Source: Actinomycetes bacterium (GTDB taxonomy: Bacteria; Actinomycetota; Acidimicrobiia; Acidimicrobiales; JAJZXF01). Taken from it: a stretch of DNA of 49,581 nt. The notes under the pieces are model-generated. The model saw only the letters and a list, made by a program, of their open reading frames with translations, made no database searches and had not been told where the DNA came from. The translations under genes were made by a program, and so were the position numbers. This document shows positions 25,318 to 33,158 of the stretch, piece after piece; positions within the stretch are counted from its first letter, which is position 1; every line of letters begins with the position of its first letter. The DNA lies in the NCBI GenBank assembly GCA_021802485.1, contig JAJZXF010000009.1:1-49581 (forward strand). Reading direction: 5' to 3'.

Positions 25318-26279
25318 GCAAGTACGTGCTCGACTACCACCTTCACCTCTGGCCGCATGGTTCGCGCACAACAACCGTAACGGTCGATGACGTAGCGTCC
25401 TGGTGCGAGAAGGCTAGTTCTCGCTCGGTCCCCGAGATAGCGATCACCGAGCACCTGTTCCGCTTCAAACAAGCAAAGGGGCTCCTTGACAGCGTTTGCA
25501 AGTCCGATCCATCGCCGCGGCTGCAATCAAACATGGCCCGTTACTTCGAAAACCACGCGACCGCTGACCTCGACGGTTACGTAACAACCCTCCATCAGGC
25601 AAGGGCCGCTGGCCTTGCAGTCCGGGTCGGCCTGGAGGTTGACTACTACCGTGGCCATATGACTGAAGTCGCCAACATCCTGGACGGCTACCCGTTTGAC
25701 GTCCTTCTGGGCTCGATCCACTGGCTCGGTGCCTGGCGCTTCGACGACATCGATGACCCAGACTCGATCGCCGAATGGAATGCGCGAGAGGTCGACACGG
25801 TCTGGAATGACTACACCCAGGCGGTCATCGAGCTAGCGGAGTCAGGCGTTTGTGATGTCCTTTCACACCCAGACCTCGCAAAGGTCATGGGCAACCTTCC
25901 GACCTCTTGCGAAGATTCGTGGCAACGAATTGCCGAAGCGCTACGCGCATCCGGAATGGCCGCAGAGGTGTCCTCTGCTGGGTGGCGCAAGCCTGTGGGC
26001 GAACCGTACCCGGCCACGGGTCTTATCCGCCTGCTCTGCGATAGGGGGATTCCCGTGACCACCGCGTCAGACGCCCACCGGATCGACGACATCGCCTATA
26101 GGTTCGAGGATCTTGCATTGTTCGCTGAATCAGCAGGTTGCGAGGCGATATGCGCTTTCGACCACAGATCGCGCCTGCTTGTCCCGCTTCGAGGCAGCGC
26201 CCACCGCGGAGTGGGTGCCCAAGGCATTTCCCAAGCCGCAGGCTTCATCGAATCGGACCATCGCTGGACTTCGAAATGA
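25314..26279 (+). CDS. PHP-domain phosphoesterase (histidinol-phosphatase-like)
   Basis: The 321-residue protein has metal-binding motifs of the PHP superfamily in order: DYHLHLWPHG, AITEHLFRFK, GLEVDYYRG, LLGSIHWLG, SHPDLAKVMG and TASDAHRID. This is the layout of HisK-type histidinol-phosphate phosphatases, which hydrolyse histidinol phosphate using a trinuclear metal site. With no his genes nearby, a nucleotidase or other phosphoesterase role is possible. The start is GTG 25314, overlapping the methyltransferase stop. The stop overlaps the kinase ATG in ATGA. Confidence 0.82.
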   Translation: MSKYVLDYHLHLWPHGSRTTTVTVDDVASWCEKASSRSVPEIAITEHLFRFKQAKGLLDSVCKSDPSPRLQSNMARYFENHATADLDGYVTTLHQARAAGLAVRVGLEVDYYRGHMTEVANILDGYPFDVLLGSIHWLGAWRFDDIDDPDSIAEWNAREVDTVWNDYTQAVIELAESGVCDVLSHPDLAKVMGNLPTSCEDSWQRIAEALRASGMAAEVSSAGWRKPVGEPYPATGLIRLLCDRGIPVTTASDAHRIDDIAYRFEDLALFAESAGCEAICAFDHRSRLLVPLRGSAHRGVGAQGISQAAGFIESDHRWTSK

Positions 26280-27925
26280 ACGAGCAGGCACACAGCCACC
26301 TCCCAGGATCGTCGTCGCTTCTCCAGGCAGCTGATACCACACGCACCGCAGATGCCGCGGACAGCCACATCCAGCGTCTAGCCGGTTCGTGGGCGGTACT
26401 TGCAGACCTCTCCTTCGCTGACCTGCTGCTATTGGTCCCGCTCCTGCCCGCAGGCGGACCTGCACTCTCCTTCAGCGTCGCTGCCCAGATACGTCCGAGC
26501 ACAAGCCAGACCCTCTTCCAAGAAGACCTGGTCGGCAGCGTTATCGCGGAGAAGGAGGCGTCACTGCCATCGGCTGCATGGCGCGAAGCTCGGATCACCA
26601 GGGGCGAGGTGAACCTCGCAGGGGTTGAGGAACCAGTAAAGATGAGCTGCATTCCCGTGCGTCGCGGTGAACTGGTCCTCGCAGTACTTGCCAAGATCTC
26701 GCCCCTTCACGCCGGCAGGAGACGCTCGGGAGAGCTCGAGCGAGTTTACATCCAGCTCTCTGACCGTCTCTCCAACATGATCGCCGAAGGGGTGTTCCCG
26801 TATCCAGGCGAGGAGATCGGCCTCGGAGCCGAAGCGCCACGAGTCGGGGACGGGCTCGTCCTGCTCAACCCCGCAGGAGAAGTGGAGCACATCTCACCCA
26901 ACGTAGTGAACGCTCTTCACAGAATGGGCATATCAGCCAACGTGATCGGCAAGCGCCTGTCCGACATAGGCATGAAGGAGACCGCTGTCGAACGGGCCCT
27001 CAGCCTCAGGTTCCCCGTCGTCGAAGAGGTCGAATGCCGGCCAGACGTCACCGTTCTCATGCAGTGCACCCCACTGCTCTCAGCTGGGGAGCTGACCGGC
27101 GGCATGGTGCTTATGCGCGATGTGACCGACCTTCGCCGCTTAGGGCGCCTCCTATTGTCGAAGGAGGCCGCGATCCGCGAGGTTCATCACCGTGTAAAGA
27201 ACAACCTTCAGACGATCTCCGCCCTGCTTCGCTTGCAGGCACGCCGCCTCAAACGAGGTGAAGGCAGTGTCGCTCTGGAGGAGGCTGAGCGCCGCATACG
27301 CTCCATCGCGCTGGTTCACGAGATTCTCTCGCGCGAGCCAGGTGACCAGGTAACATTCGACCAGATAGTGCGATCGCTCGTTCACATGGCAGAAGAGTCC
27401 GCTGTCGGCTACGGAGGCGTCCAAGTTCTGGTCTCCGGCGATGCGGGTGAGGTCGCTGTGGATATCGCCACTCCGTTGGCGCTTGCAGTAGCAGAATTGC
27501 TGCAAAACGCGGTCGAGCATGCCTTCGGGGCCCACGAGCACCGCTCTCAGAGGAGCTCGGACGCGGCTCCCCTGGGTGGAGAAAAAAAGGACTCCGCTAT
27601 GCAAGAGCACAGTGCGAGCACGCGCAAGGGGCACATCTGGGTCAAGCTCGCAAACGACGGCAACACGGTGAAGATCGATATTCGCGACGATGGATGTGGC
27701 ATCCCGCCTGATCTCGACATCTCGACTACCACCAGCCTTGGCCTGTCAATAGTCCGTGATCTGATAACAAGCCAGCTTGCCGGAACGATCTCGATGAAGG
27801 CCATCGAAGCGACCGAGGTCGACGATACTGGCACGAGCAACGCCAACCACGCGGGTACGATCGTCCAGGTCCAAGTACCAACTGGGCCCTCGACTCATGA
27901 TCTTGGACTGAACACCTACGGGTAG
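26276..27925 (+). CDS. Sensor histidine kinase, PdtaS type
   Basis: The 549-residue soluble kinase has an N-terminal GAF-like sensory domain (about residues 30-180), a PAS domain (about 185-290), and a HisKA_2 dimerisation domain with EVHHRVKNNLQTISALLRLQ, phosphoacceptor His near 305. The ATPase domain shows N-box ELLQNAVEHAFG, G1 DDGCGIP and GLSIVRD. A polar insertion of about 35 residues lies after the N-box. No membrane span is seen, so it senses a cytoplasmic signal. In mycobacteria PdtaS signals to the antiterminator PdtaR and lies close to whiB1, as here. No response regulator adjoins it. The ATG lies in ATGA with the PHP stop. Confidence 0.88.
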   Translation: MNEQAHSHLPGSSSLLQAADTTRTADAADSHIQRLAGSWAVLADLSFADLLLLVPLLPAGGPALSFSVAAQIRPSTSQTLFQEDLVGSVIAEKEASLPSAAWREARITRGEVNLAGVEEPVKMSCIPVRRGELVLAVLAKISPLHAGRRRSGELERVYIQLSDRLSNMIAEGVFPYPGEEIGLGAEAPRVGDGLVLLNPAGEVEHISPNVVNALHRMGISANVIGKRLSDIGMKETAVERALSLRFPVVEEVECRPDVTVLMQCTPLLSAGELTGGMVLMRDVTDLRRLGRLLLSKEAAIREVHHRVKNNLQTISALLRLQARRLKRGEGSVALEEAERRIRSIALVHEILSREPGDQVTFDQIVRSLVHMAEESAVGYGGVQVLVSGDAGEVAVDIATPLALAVAELLQNAVEHAFGAHEHRSQRSSDAAPLGGEKKDSAMQEHSASTRKGHIWVKLANDGNTVKIDIRDDGCGIPPDLDISTTTSLGLSIVRDLITSQLAGTISMKAIEATEVDDTGTSNANHAGTIVQVQVPTGPSTHDLGLNTYG

Positions 27926-28005
27926 CGCCCAAGAGAGGAGCTAATCACCGATCGCACTCTGGTCGCGCCCGCGATGCAACACGAGACCTCGGCAAGCACG
28001 CTAGG

Positions 28006-28037
28006 AGCCGCCTCTAGAGAGCTTCCAGGGGGCGGCT
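28006..28037. terminator. Convergent terminator between the kinase gene and whiB
   Basis: AGCCGCC (28006-28012) and GGCGGCT (28031-28037) form a 7-bp stem that can be extended inward by weaker pairs. It lies between two convergent genes. No T-run follows on the plus strand, so efficiency is uncertain. Confidence 0.5.
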
Positions 28038-28060
28038 GTTGCTAACTCTGCCTCACCAGC

Positions 28061-28357
28061 TCAGCAGGCCTGCCTTTGGCGTTGCTGGGCCAGCCAGTCC
28101 TTGCGGAGTTTGCGCCGTTCCTCTTCGGACGTCGCGCCCCAGACCCCAGACTCCTGATTGGTCTCAAGTGCAAACTCCAGACATTGCTCCTGCGCAGCAC
28201 ACGCGTTACACACGGCCTTTGCAGCTTCAATTTGCTCTAGGGCAGGACCCGTACTCCCAATTGGGAAAAACAGGTCAGGCTCGGTGTCGCGGCATGCCGC
28301 ATCACCTCGCCAATCATCAATATCCCATTCAATCGAGCGGCTCCACGTAAGTGCCAC
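28061..28357 (-). CDS. whiB1: WhiB-family iron-sulfur transcriptional regulator
   Basis: WhiB proteins bind a [4Fe-4S] cluster and contact the housekeeping sigma factor. The four cluster cysteines are in DAACRDTEPDLFFPIG and AVCNACAAQEQCLEFAL (C...CxxC...C). GVWGATSEEERRKLRK follows: the turn and the basic DNA-binding tail. The pattern is closest to WhiB1, and the neighbouring PdtaS-type kinase agrees. The start is uncertain: GTG 28357 has AAGGAGG only 4 nt away and gives 98 residues, while ATG 28399 gives 112. A -10 element TATACT (28450-28455, minus strand) suggests a 5' untranslated region of 40-80 nt. Confidence 0.88.
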   Translation of the reverse strand: MALTWSRSIEWDIDDWRGDAACRDTEPDLFFPIGSTGPALEQIEAAKAVCNACAAQEQCLEFALETNQESGVWGATSEEERRKLRKDWLAQQRQRQAC

Positions 28358-28599
28358 CTCGCCTCCTTGGGCGCCTTGGCGCGTCGAGTAGAAATCCATG
28401 ACATCTGGCGTCGCCGACGGTGCGCGCCGGACCGACTCGGTTTCACTAGAGTATACGCAAATGCTCATTCCTGCAAGCGCGACCACACAAGAATCTCAAA
28501 CGATGCCGGAGTTAGTCATATGCGCAGCTCACACGGCACGGACTTCGTCAATGGCATGCACAGCACTGGCCAGATCACGCTACCCGATGGTCCTATAGC

Positions 28600-29346
28600 A
28601 TGAAGATCCTCGCACATAGGGGGTTCTGGCGAAGCCAGCACGCAAGGCGGGGCCAGCACGCAAGTCACGACGAGCGAGCCAAGCGGGAAAACACAGTCGA
28701 CGCCTACCTGGATGCCCGCCTTGCAGGCGTTGACGGCGTCGAATTGGACGTACGCAGAAGTCATGACGGAGCCTTGGTGGTCTTTCACGACCCAGTCATA
28801 GAAGACATCGGGCCGATCACCGAGATCCGCGTTCCCGACCTTCCGCCATGGATACCGCTTCTCGATGACGCTCTGAACGCATGTGCGGGAAGCTTCGTGA
28901 ACATAGAGGTGAAGGTGCCTCACTTTCCTAACAACGACCAGCTCGGCAGCACGGAATGGGCCCAAGGCCCAGCGATTGCATCAGAGGTGGTGGCTGTGGT
29001 CGACGCCCACGGCGCACGCCAGAGCGTTCTCGTGTCATCCTTTGACCTAAGAACAGTTGACGCGGTCAAGGCAATCGAGCCAGACCTGCCCACCGGACTC
29101 CTCATCCACAAAGCCGCCGAAGTGCAGGTCGGCCTCAACCTGGCCGCAGAGCGCGGCCACAACGCATTGCATCCGAGGCACAGCTTGGTCACGTCCGACC
29201 TCGTGCAGCAGACCCACGACGCAGGACTGGACCTTTTCACATGGACCGTGAACGCAAGAAACCGGATCGAACATATGCGTGATCTCGGGGTCGACTGCTT
29301 GATCACCGACGTTCCCGATGTTGCTCTAGCAGTCACGAGCCGTTGA
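28600..29346 (+). CDS. Glycerophosphodiester phosphodiesterase
   Basis: The enzyme hydrolyses glycerophosphodiesters from phospholipid turnover to glycerol-3-phosphate and an alcohol. The 248-residue TIM-barrel protein shows LAHRGFWRSQ with the first catalytic His, KRENTVDAYLDA, GVELDVRRSHDGALVVFHDP with the metal ligands and second His, and the C-terminal FTWTVNARNRIEHMRDLGVD then LITDVPD. An insertion of about 18 polar residues lies between HRGFW and REN; its DNA contains CCAGCACGCAAG twice, pointing to slippage. No signal peptide is present, so it acts in the cytoplasm. Confidence 0.9.
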   Translation: MKILAHRGFWRSQHARRGQHASHDERAKRENTVDAYLDARLAGVDGVELDVRRSHDGALVVFHDPVIEDIGPITEIRVPDLPPWIPLLDDALNACAGSFVNIEVKVPHFPNNDQLGSTEWAQGPAIASEVVAVVDAHGARQSVLVSSFDLRTVDAVKAIEPDLPTGLLIHKAAEVQVGLNLAAERGHNALHPRHSLVTSDLVQQTHDAGLDLFTWTVNARNRIEHMRDLGVDCLITDVPDVALAVTSR

Positions 29347-29398
29347 CCAAACGCGACCCACGCGCCGGATGGCTGGGGATACGAGCATTGGGAGGAGG

Positions 29399-29463
29399 TC
29401 GGGCCTCCGGCCCGAGTGGGACTATCCCTCCCGACGGCTGAAGCCGGGGGTTTCTCGTCCCAC
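29399..29463 (+). repeat. Structured palindromic module resembling an IS200/IS605 end (copy 2)
   Basis: Three hairpin elements stand in series: TCGGGCC-TCC-GGCCCGA (29399-29415), then outer arms GTGGGAC (29416-29422) and GTCCCAC (29457-29463) enclosing the core CGGCTGAAGCCGGGGG. The core differs from the module at 235-296 by one base, while the outer stems differ in sequence yet remain complementary. The ending GCCGGGGGTTTCTCGTCC resembles right ends of IS1341-type (TnpB-only) elements, where the 3' end of the guide RNA is encoded. No tnpB adjoins. It may also terminate the phosphodiesterase transcript. Confidence 0.55.
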
Positions 29464-29474
29464 ACCCATCTGCA

Positions 29475-30656
29475 ATGAAGCACTTCGCCCGCCGATCTCG
29501 AGAATCGCTCGCGACCCGCAGGAACCTGCAGTCCCTCCTGGGATGGCTCTGGCTGATCGATGCGGCCCTCCAGCTACAGCCCAGGATGTTAACTTCAAGA
29601 TTCTCTGCGGAGGTCCTCGGAGAAAACACGATGGGTCCGCCGAACGTCCTAACCAACCTGATTCATACGATCGCACTACACATCTCAGCACACCCCACCG
29701 CATGGGACATCTTCTTTGTCGTGGTGCAGGCACTGCTTGGGGTAGCGCTGCTCAGCCATAGATTCGAAACCGTCGTACTTGCTGGGTCTACCGCTTGGGG
29801 AATCATGGTTTGGATCGTCGGAGAAGGGCTCGGCGGCATCTTGGTACCCCAGGCGTCAATCCTCACGGGGGCCCCAGGCTCTGCGCTCCTCTACTCTGCG
29901 ATCAGCCTGGTACTGCTCCCAAGCCCCAACGGATCTGTCGAACCCTCGACCAACTCTCCTGGTGGCTCCTCACCTTCTCCGCCAGCCGCATCTACCCCAG
30001 CCGACTCGGGTCTCCTGGGCCAAATGGGTTCACGAGTGATGTGGGCACTTGTCTGGATCAGCACATCCCTGCTGGAGCTGGAAAGCGCAAACCATGCACC
30101 AAACGCGATCTCTGCACAGATCAGCGCCAATGCCTCCGGCGAACCATGGCTCATCGCCAAGCTCGACCACCTCGCTGCCAGCGCAACTCTTGGAAAAGGG
30201 ACGCTCGTAGCCTTTGCAATCCTCTTGCTGGGTTGCCTCACCGGCACCTGGGCCCTGCGTCGATCCACTCTCAGGCCAGCGCTCGCGCTCGGCATCATCC
30301 TCGCCATCATCTATTGGGTGCTCGGCCAAAATTTCGGTGCTGTCTTCACGGGTGGGTCAACCGACCCAAACACTGGCCCCGCCTTCGTGCTGCTCGCGCT
30401 GTGTCTCTGGCCGCAAAGCACCGGGCCGAGTAAACATGCGAGGCAGTTGGTGGGGCGCTTCCGAAAAGCTTCGACTCTCCGGCACGCGGCAGACATCCGC
30501 GAGAACTATTTGCAGGGACTCGCGCAACATAGTAAGAATATCGGGTCATGCAATTTCGGCAGCCCTGGCAGCCCTGCCAGACTACTCGCAATGGTCAGCA
30601 AACCATGCTCCCTCGCAAATCCCCCACTTCGACCAGATCCTTCGCTAGGGTCCTAA
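29475..30656 (+). CDS. Multi-pass membrane protein of unknown function
   Basis: The 393-residue protein has about six to eight hydrophobic segments: around residues 18-38, 75-95, 98-125, 130-150, 185-200, 240-260, 268-290 and 302-318. A Pro/Ser-rich linker (about 150-178) separates two halves. Recurring features of this uncharacterised actinobacterial family are WLWLIDAALQLQP near the N-terminus and GQNFGAVFTGGSTDPNTGP near the C-terminal span. The last 60 residues are basic and probably cytoplasmic. It begins 12 bp after the hairpin module and is followed closely by the SepX/GlpR-like gene. I cannot assign a function. Confidence 0.65.
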   Translation: MKHFARRSRESLATRRNLQSLLGWLWLIDAALQLQPRMLTSRFSAEVLGENTMGPPNVLTNLIHTIALHISAHPTAWDIFFVVVQALLGVALLSHRFETVVLAGSTAWGIMVWIVGEGLGGILVPQASILTGAPGSALLYSAISLVLLPSPNGSVEPSTNSPGGSSPSPPAASTPADSGLLGQMGSRVMWALVWISTSLLELESANHAPNAISAQISANASGEPWLIAKLDHLAASATLGKGTLVAFAILLLGCLTGTWALRRSTLRPALALGIILAIIYWVLGQNFGAVFTGGSTDPNTGPAFVLLALCLWPQSTGPSKHARQLVGRFRKASTLRHAADIRENYLQGLAQHSKNIGSCNFGSPGSPARLLAMVSKPCSLANPPLRPDPSLGS

Positions 30657-30675
30657 GAAAGGCAGGTCTAGGAGC

Positions 30676-31395
30676 TTGATGATCATGGTCGTTCTGTTCT
30701 TTGCAGCCATCTGGGCTGCTGTTTTATTGCATAGTTACTTTCGAAGGAGAGCGGAGAGTCGCAGCAGCGACTCGATCGGTTCGTTCCTGCGCCATCTGAG
30801 CGTGCTTCAAAGAACAGCTCCAGCGCTCGTGCAACCAGCAAACACGCTCCGGCTCGTTGAAGACAGTAGGTTTCGTGCTCCAGATGGAACTGCTGTCGGC
30901 GGTTCAGCGGTTGGAAGCTCTTACGGGATGGCGAACCGGGCTCTCGAGCGGAACTCAGACAGCGACCGTGGGGTCTCACGCTGGCAGTATCCAGATTCCT
31001 ACGGCAATGCAGCCCCGCATCCGGGGGAGTTCAGACATCCAAGTCAACTTGGTACGCTTCCATACCACCATAATCGGCAACGAACCTCCACAGTTTTGGC
31101 GCGCAGGCGACGCACGTTGGCTGGGCTATGCGCAGGTACGTTGCTGACTGCGATGATAGGTATCGCTCCCGGATTTCACGTCGTGTGGCTCATGACAGCT
31201 CTTCTCGCGGTAGCGCTCCTCGCTTACATGGCCCTGCTCGTCAACCTTCGCAATCTGGCCGCTGAACGCAGCGCGAAGCTTCGTTACCTACCGTATGCTT
31301 CTACGGGTTATGCCCACGATGGATACAGCGACTGGGCAGGTGACCCTCAGGAAGGAGAGTGGCTCGCTCCCCTCTCCAGCTCAGCATCTCGCTAA
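30676..31395 (+). CDS. SepX/GlpR-like actinobacterial membrane protein
   Basis: The 239-residue protein has an N-terminal membrane span (VVLFFAAIWAAVLLHSYF) followed by RRRAESRSSDSIGSFLRHLSVLQR. A disordered central region follows, then a basic RRRRTLAG run and two C-terminal spans around residues 145-185, and LRNLAAERSAKLRYLP. The span followed by R-rich sequence, the SxxxFxxxLxVL motif and the C-terminal hairpin match the SepX/GlpR group. These are actinobacterial divisome proteins that connect FtsZ-associated factors with the membrane. The match is by architecture and short patterns, so it is provisional. Confidence 0.5.
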   Translation: MMIMVVLFFAAIWAAVLLHSYFRRRAESRSSDSIGSFLRHLSVLQRTAPALVQPANTLRLVEDSRFRAPDGTAVGGSAVGSSYGMANRALERNSDSDRGVSRWQYPDSYGNAAPHPGEFRHPSQLGTLPYHHNRQRTSTVLARRRRTLAGLCAGTLLTAMIGIAPGFHVVWLMTALLAVALLAYMALLVNLRNLAAERSAKLRYLPYASTGYAHDGYSDWAGDPQEGEWLAPLSSSASR

Positions 31396-31407
31396 GCGCG
31401 CCAAATC

Positions 31408-32046
31408 GTGCAAGAGCAGTTGCAAGAGCAGTTGCAAGTAGCGCTCGAACCTATCAACGAAGCTCTGGCCAGCGCTGACAAGGCTCGTGAAAGGGGTCTT
31501 TCCCACTGTAGGTCGGTGATACGCTGCTGCGGTCGCTCAATCCAAGCAATCCATCGTGGCGACATAAGCACCTTCACCACGCTCGCAGATGAGGCCGAGG
31601 CACAGTTGCGAATAGCCCAGGATGCCCTACGGGATCATCCAAGAGTCGCATTTGCCGGCTTTCTACATGACGCCGAGAAGGAGTACGCAGAGGCTCGGCT
31701 CACTTTTGCCCTCGTATACGAGCAACCCGTTCCAACCCACGAGGAACTCCAAGTTCAGCCTCCCGCCTGGCTCAACGGGATCGCAGAGGCTGCATCTGAG
31801 TTGCGCCGCAATCTGCTCGACAAGCTGAGAGCTGGTGAAGCCCAGATTGCCGAACGCCTCTTGAGCGCTATGCAGGCAGTCTATGACCTGCTGATCACCG
31901 TCGACTACCCCGACGCCATCACAGCTGGCCTCCGGCGCTCGAACGATGCTCTTCGGGCGGTGCTGGAACGCAGCCGAGCGGACGTGACCACTACCGTGCT
32001 TCAGGAGAGGTTCCGAGCTGACCTGCGTGACGCTCTAGAACACTGA
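31408..32046 (+). CDS. Translin-like protein
   Basis: The 212-residue all-helical protein shows GLSHCRSVIRCCGRSIQAIH followed by RGD near residue 30, and YDLLITVDYPDAITAGLRRS then NDALRAVLERSRADVTTTV near the C-terminus. This pattern recalls the translin fold of archaeal and bacterial homologues (often mis-annotated as haloacid dehalogenase): octameric nucleic-acid-binding shells, some with RNase activity. The first bases contain CAAGAGCAGTTG twice, encoding repeated QEQL. The start is GTG 31408, 12 bp after the previous stop, so it is likely in one operon with the SepX/GlpR-like gene. Confidence 0.55.
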   Translation: MQEQLQEQLQVALEPINEALASADKARERGLSHCRSVIRCCGRSIQAIHRGDISTFTTLADEAEAQLRIAQDALRDHPRVAFAGFLHDAEKEYAEARLTFALVYEQPVPTHEELQVQPPAWLNGIAEAASELRRNLLDKLRAGEAQIAERLLSAMQAVYDLLITVDYPDAITAGLRRSNDALRAVLERSRADVTTTVLQERFRADLRDALEH

Positions 32047-32932
32047 GAACCTCCCCGCCCTGACAGACAGGCCTTCTGACCCGACCGTCTGGCTTGGGTT
32101 GCCCGACATCGCACACATCACGCTGGCGCGACCAACGGAACTCGCTCCGAGGAGCTGGTGGATGAGTTTGCTAGTTTCGGCTTGCACGACGTTTCCGCCG
32201 AGGCCTGGTTCTGGGCACCACTCAGGGTTATGGGTTATGGCCTTTGGGCACTGCACCTTGCGGTGCGTGTTGCGCTGATCAGGTGAGCAGCGTTTGACAG
32301 CCCGGGGTTACGTGACGCGGATGATGACATCCGGTCCTATAGGGACATAGCCCCATGGCAACCATTCAGGTCCCGTCGTGCGCGCAAAGGGCCCTGTAGT
32401 GGCGTCCAGGGCCAAAAGGGGCCTATGACCTCGGGAGTCGCGAGATCACAGAGAGTTTGCTTCACTGGTGGACGTGCAGGGACAACAGCGCCGAGCTGGA
32501 AGCTGAAAACGCGGAGAAGCGCAAGGAGAACGCGGATCTGGTTGTAGACGTTGATCACCTTCGCGGGCTTGTTTCCGAGCTTTCAGGCGAAACTCAACAC
32601 AGCTTCGTGATACACGCCTCTGTGAACGCTTCGCTGCGTACTTGCGGGCCGCGAACGCATCACTCGGGGTCAGTGTGGATCGCTGGCCATTCGGTGTAGA
32701 GCACTTTCATCTCCTCCTCCTTGCCGATTTATCCCGTCGCTTTCGAGAAGTTCGGGCTAACACGGAATAGGGCTATCGGGCGAGACAACCAGGCGGATCA
32801 CATCTTGCGGAAGCTGGCTCCTCCAACAATCACCGGAGGGTGCCTCATCGATGCCGTGCTGGACCCCCAAAATACTAAGACCCTTGTCTAGCTGCCTGGA
32901 TGCCTCATCGACGCTGAATCCGCACAAATGCC
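32047..32932. other. Long non-coding stretch before the ilvB promoter
   Basis: About 890 bp without a supported gene. A plus-strand frame at 32457-32699 reads AELEAENAEKRKENADLVVD, a coiled-coil pattern like the N-terminus of IS66-type transposases, but it is too short and unsupported to call. Near 32834-32915 the phrase GATGCCTCATCGA(C/T)GC occurs in two similar copies. The region looks like decayed sequence, possibly former mobile DNA. Confidence 0.4.
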
Positions 32933-32961
32933 TTGCGAAGCTGGCGGCCGCATGTGATAAT
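32933..32961 (+). promoter_or_regulatory. ilvB operon promoter
   Basis: TTGCGA (32933-32938) and GATAAT (32956-32961) are separated by 17 bp, with TG one base upstream of the -10 hexamer. The predicted transcription start near 32968 is only a few bases before the leader ATG at 32972, the same geometry as the leuA promoter. Confidence 0.72.
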
Positions 32962-32971
32962 GGTCATCAAC

Positions 32972-33007
32972 ATGTATACGGTCACCCTTCTCGTAGTAGT
33001 CACGTAG
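32972..33007 (+). CDS. ilvL: ilvB leader peptide
   Basis: An 11-codon ORF reads M-Y-T-V-T-L-L-V-V-V-T before TAG: six of eleven residues are valine or leucine, and five of them are consecutive (CTT CTC GTA GTA GTC). An in-frame ATG at 32960 would overlap the -10 box and so cannot be on the transcript. There is no Shine-Dalgarno sequence; near-leaderless initiation is expected. Stalling here when branched-chain aminoacyl-tRNA is scarce would favour read-through into ilvBNC. Confidence 0.82.
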   Translation: MYTVTLLVVVT

Positions 33008-33070
33008 CGCACGCCCGGCATATCGCGCGTGCGCAGACGACCTCCCGAATCGGGGGGTCGTTTTATTTTA
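33007..33070 (+). terminator. ilvB attenuator: pause hairpin and terminator
   Basis: A first hairpin pairs GCGCACGC (33007-33014) with GCGTGCGC (33027-33034), beginning at the leader stop codon. A second hairpin, ACGACCTCCCGA with TCGGGGGGTCGT (33037-33061), is followed by TTTTATTTTA and is a strong intrinsic terminator. It lies 89 bp before ilvB. The arrangement leader peptide, pause hairpin, terminator is that of a transcription attenuator responding to leucine and valine supply. Confidence 0.88.
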
Positions 33071-33158
33071 TACCGGCGTCCAACCACCAGACCCGGCAAT
33101 GACCCGTACGAACCACGACCAGTAAGAGCAGACCAAGAAAACCGGAACGGAGAGAACA

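Noticed and set aside
32457-32699. Coiled-coil frame resembling an IS66-type N-terminus
   Set aside because: Only about 25 residues match a generic coiled-coil pattern and no catalytic part follows.
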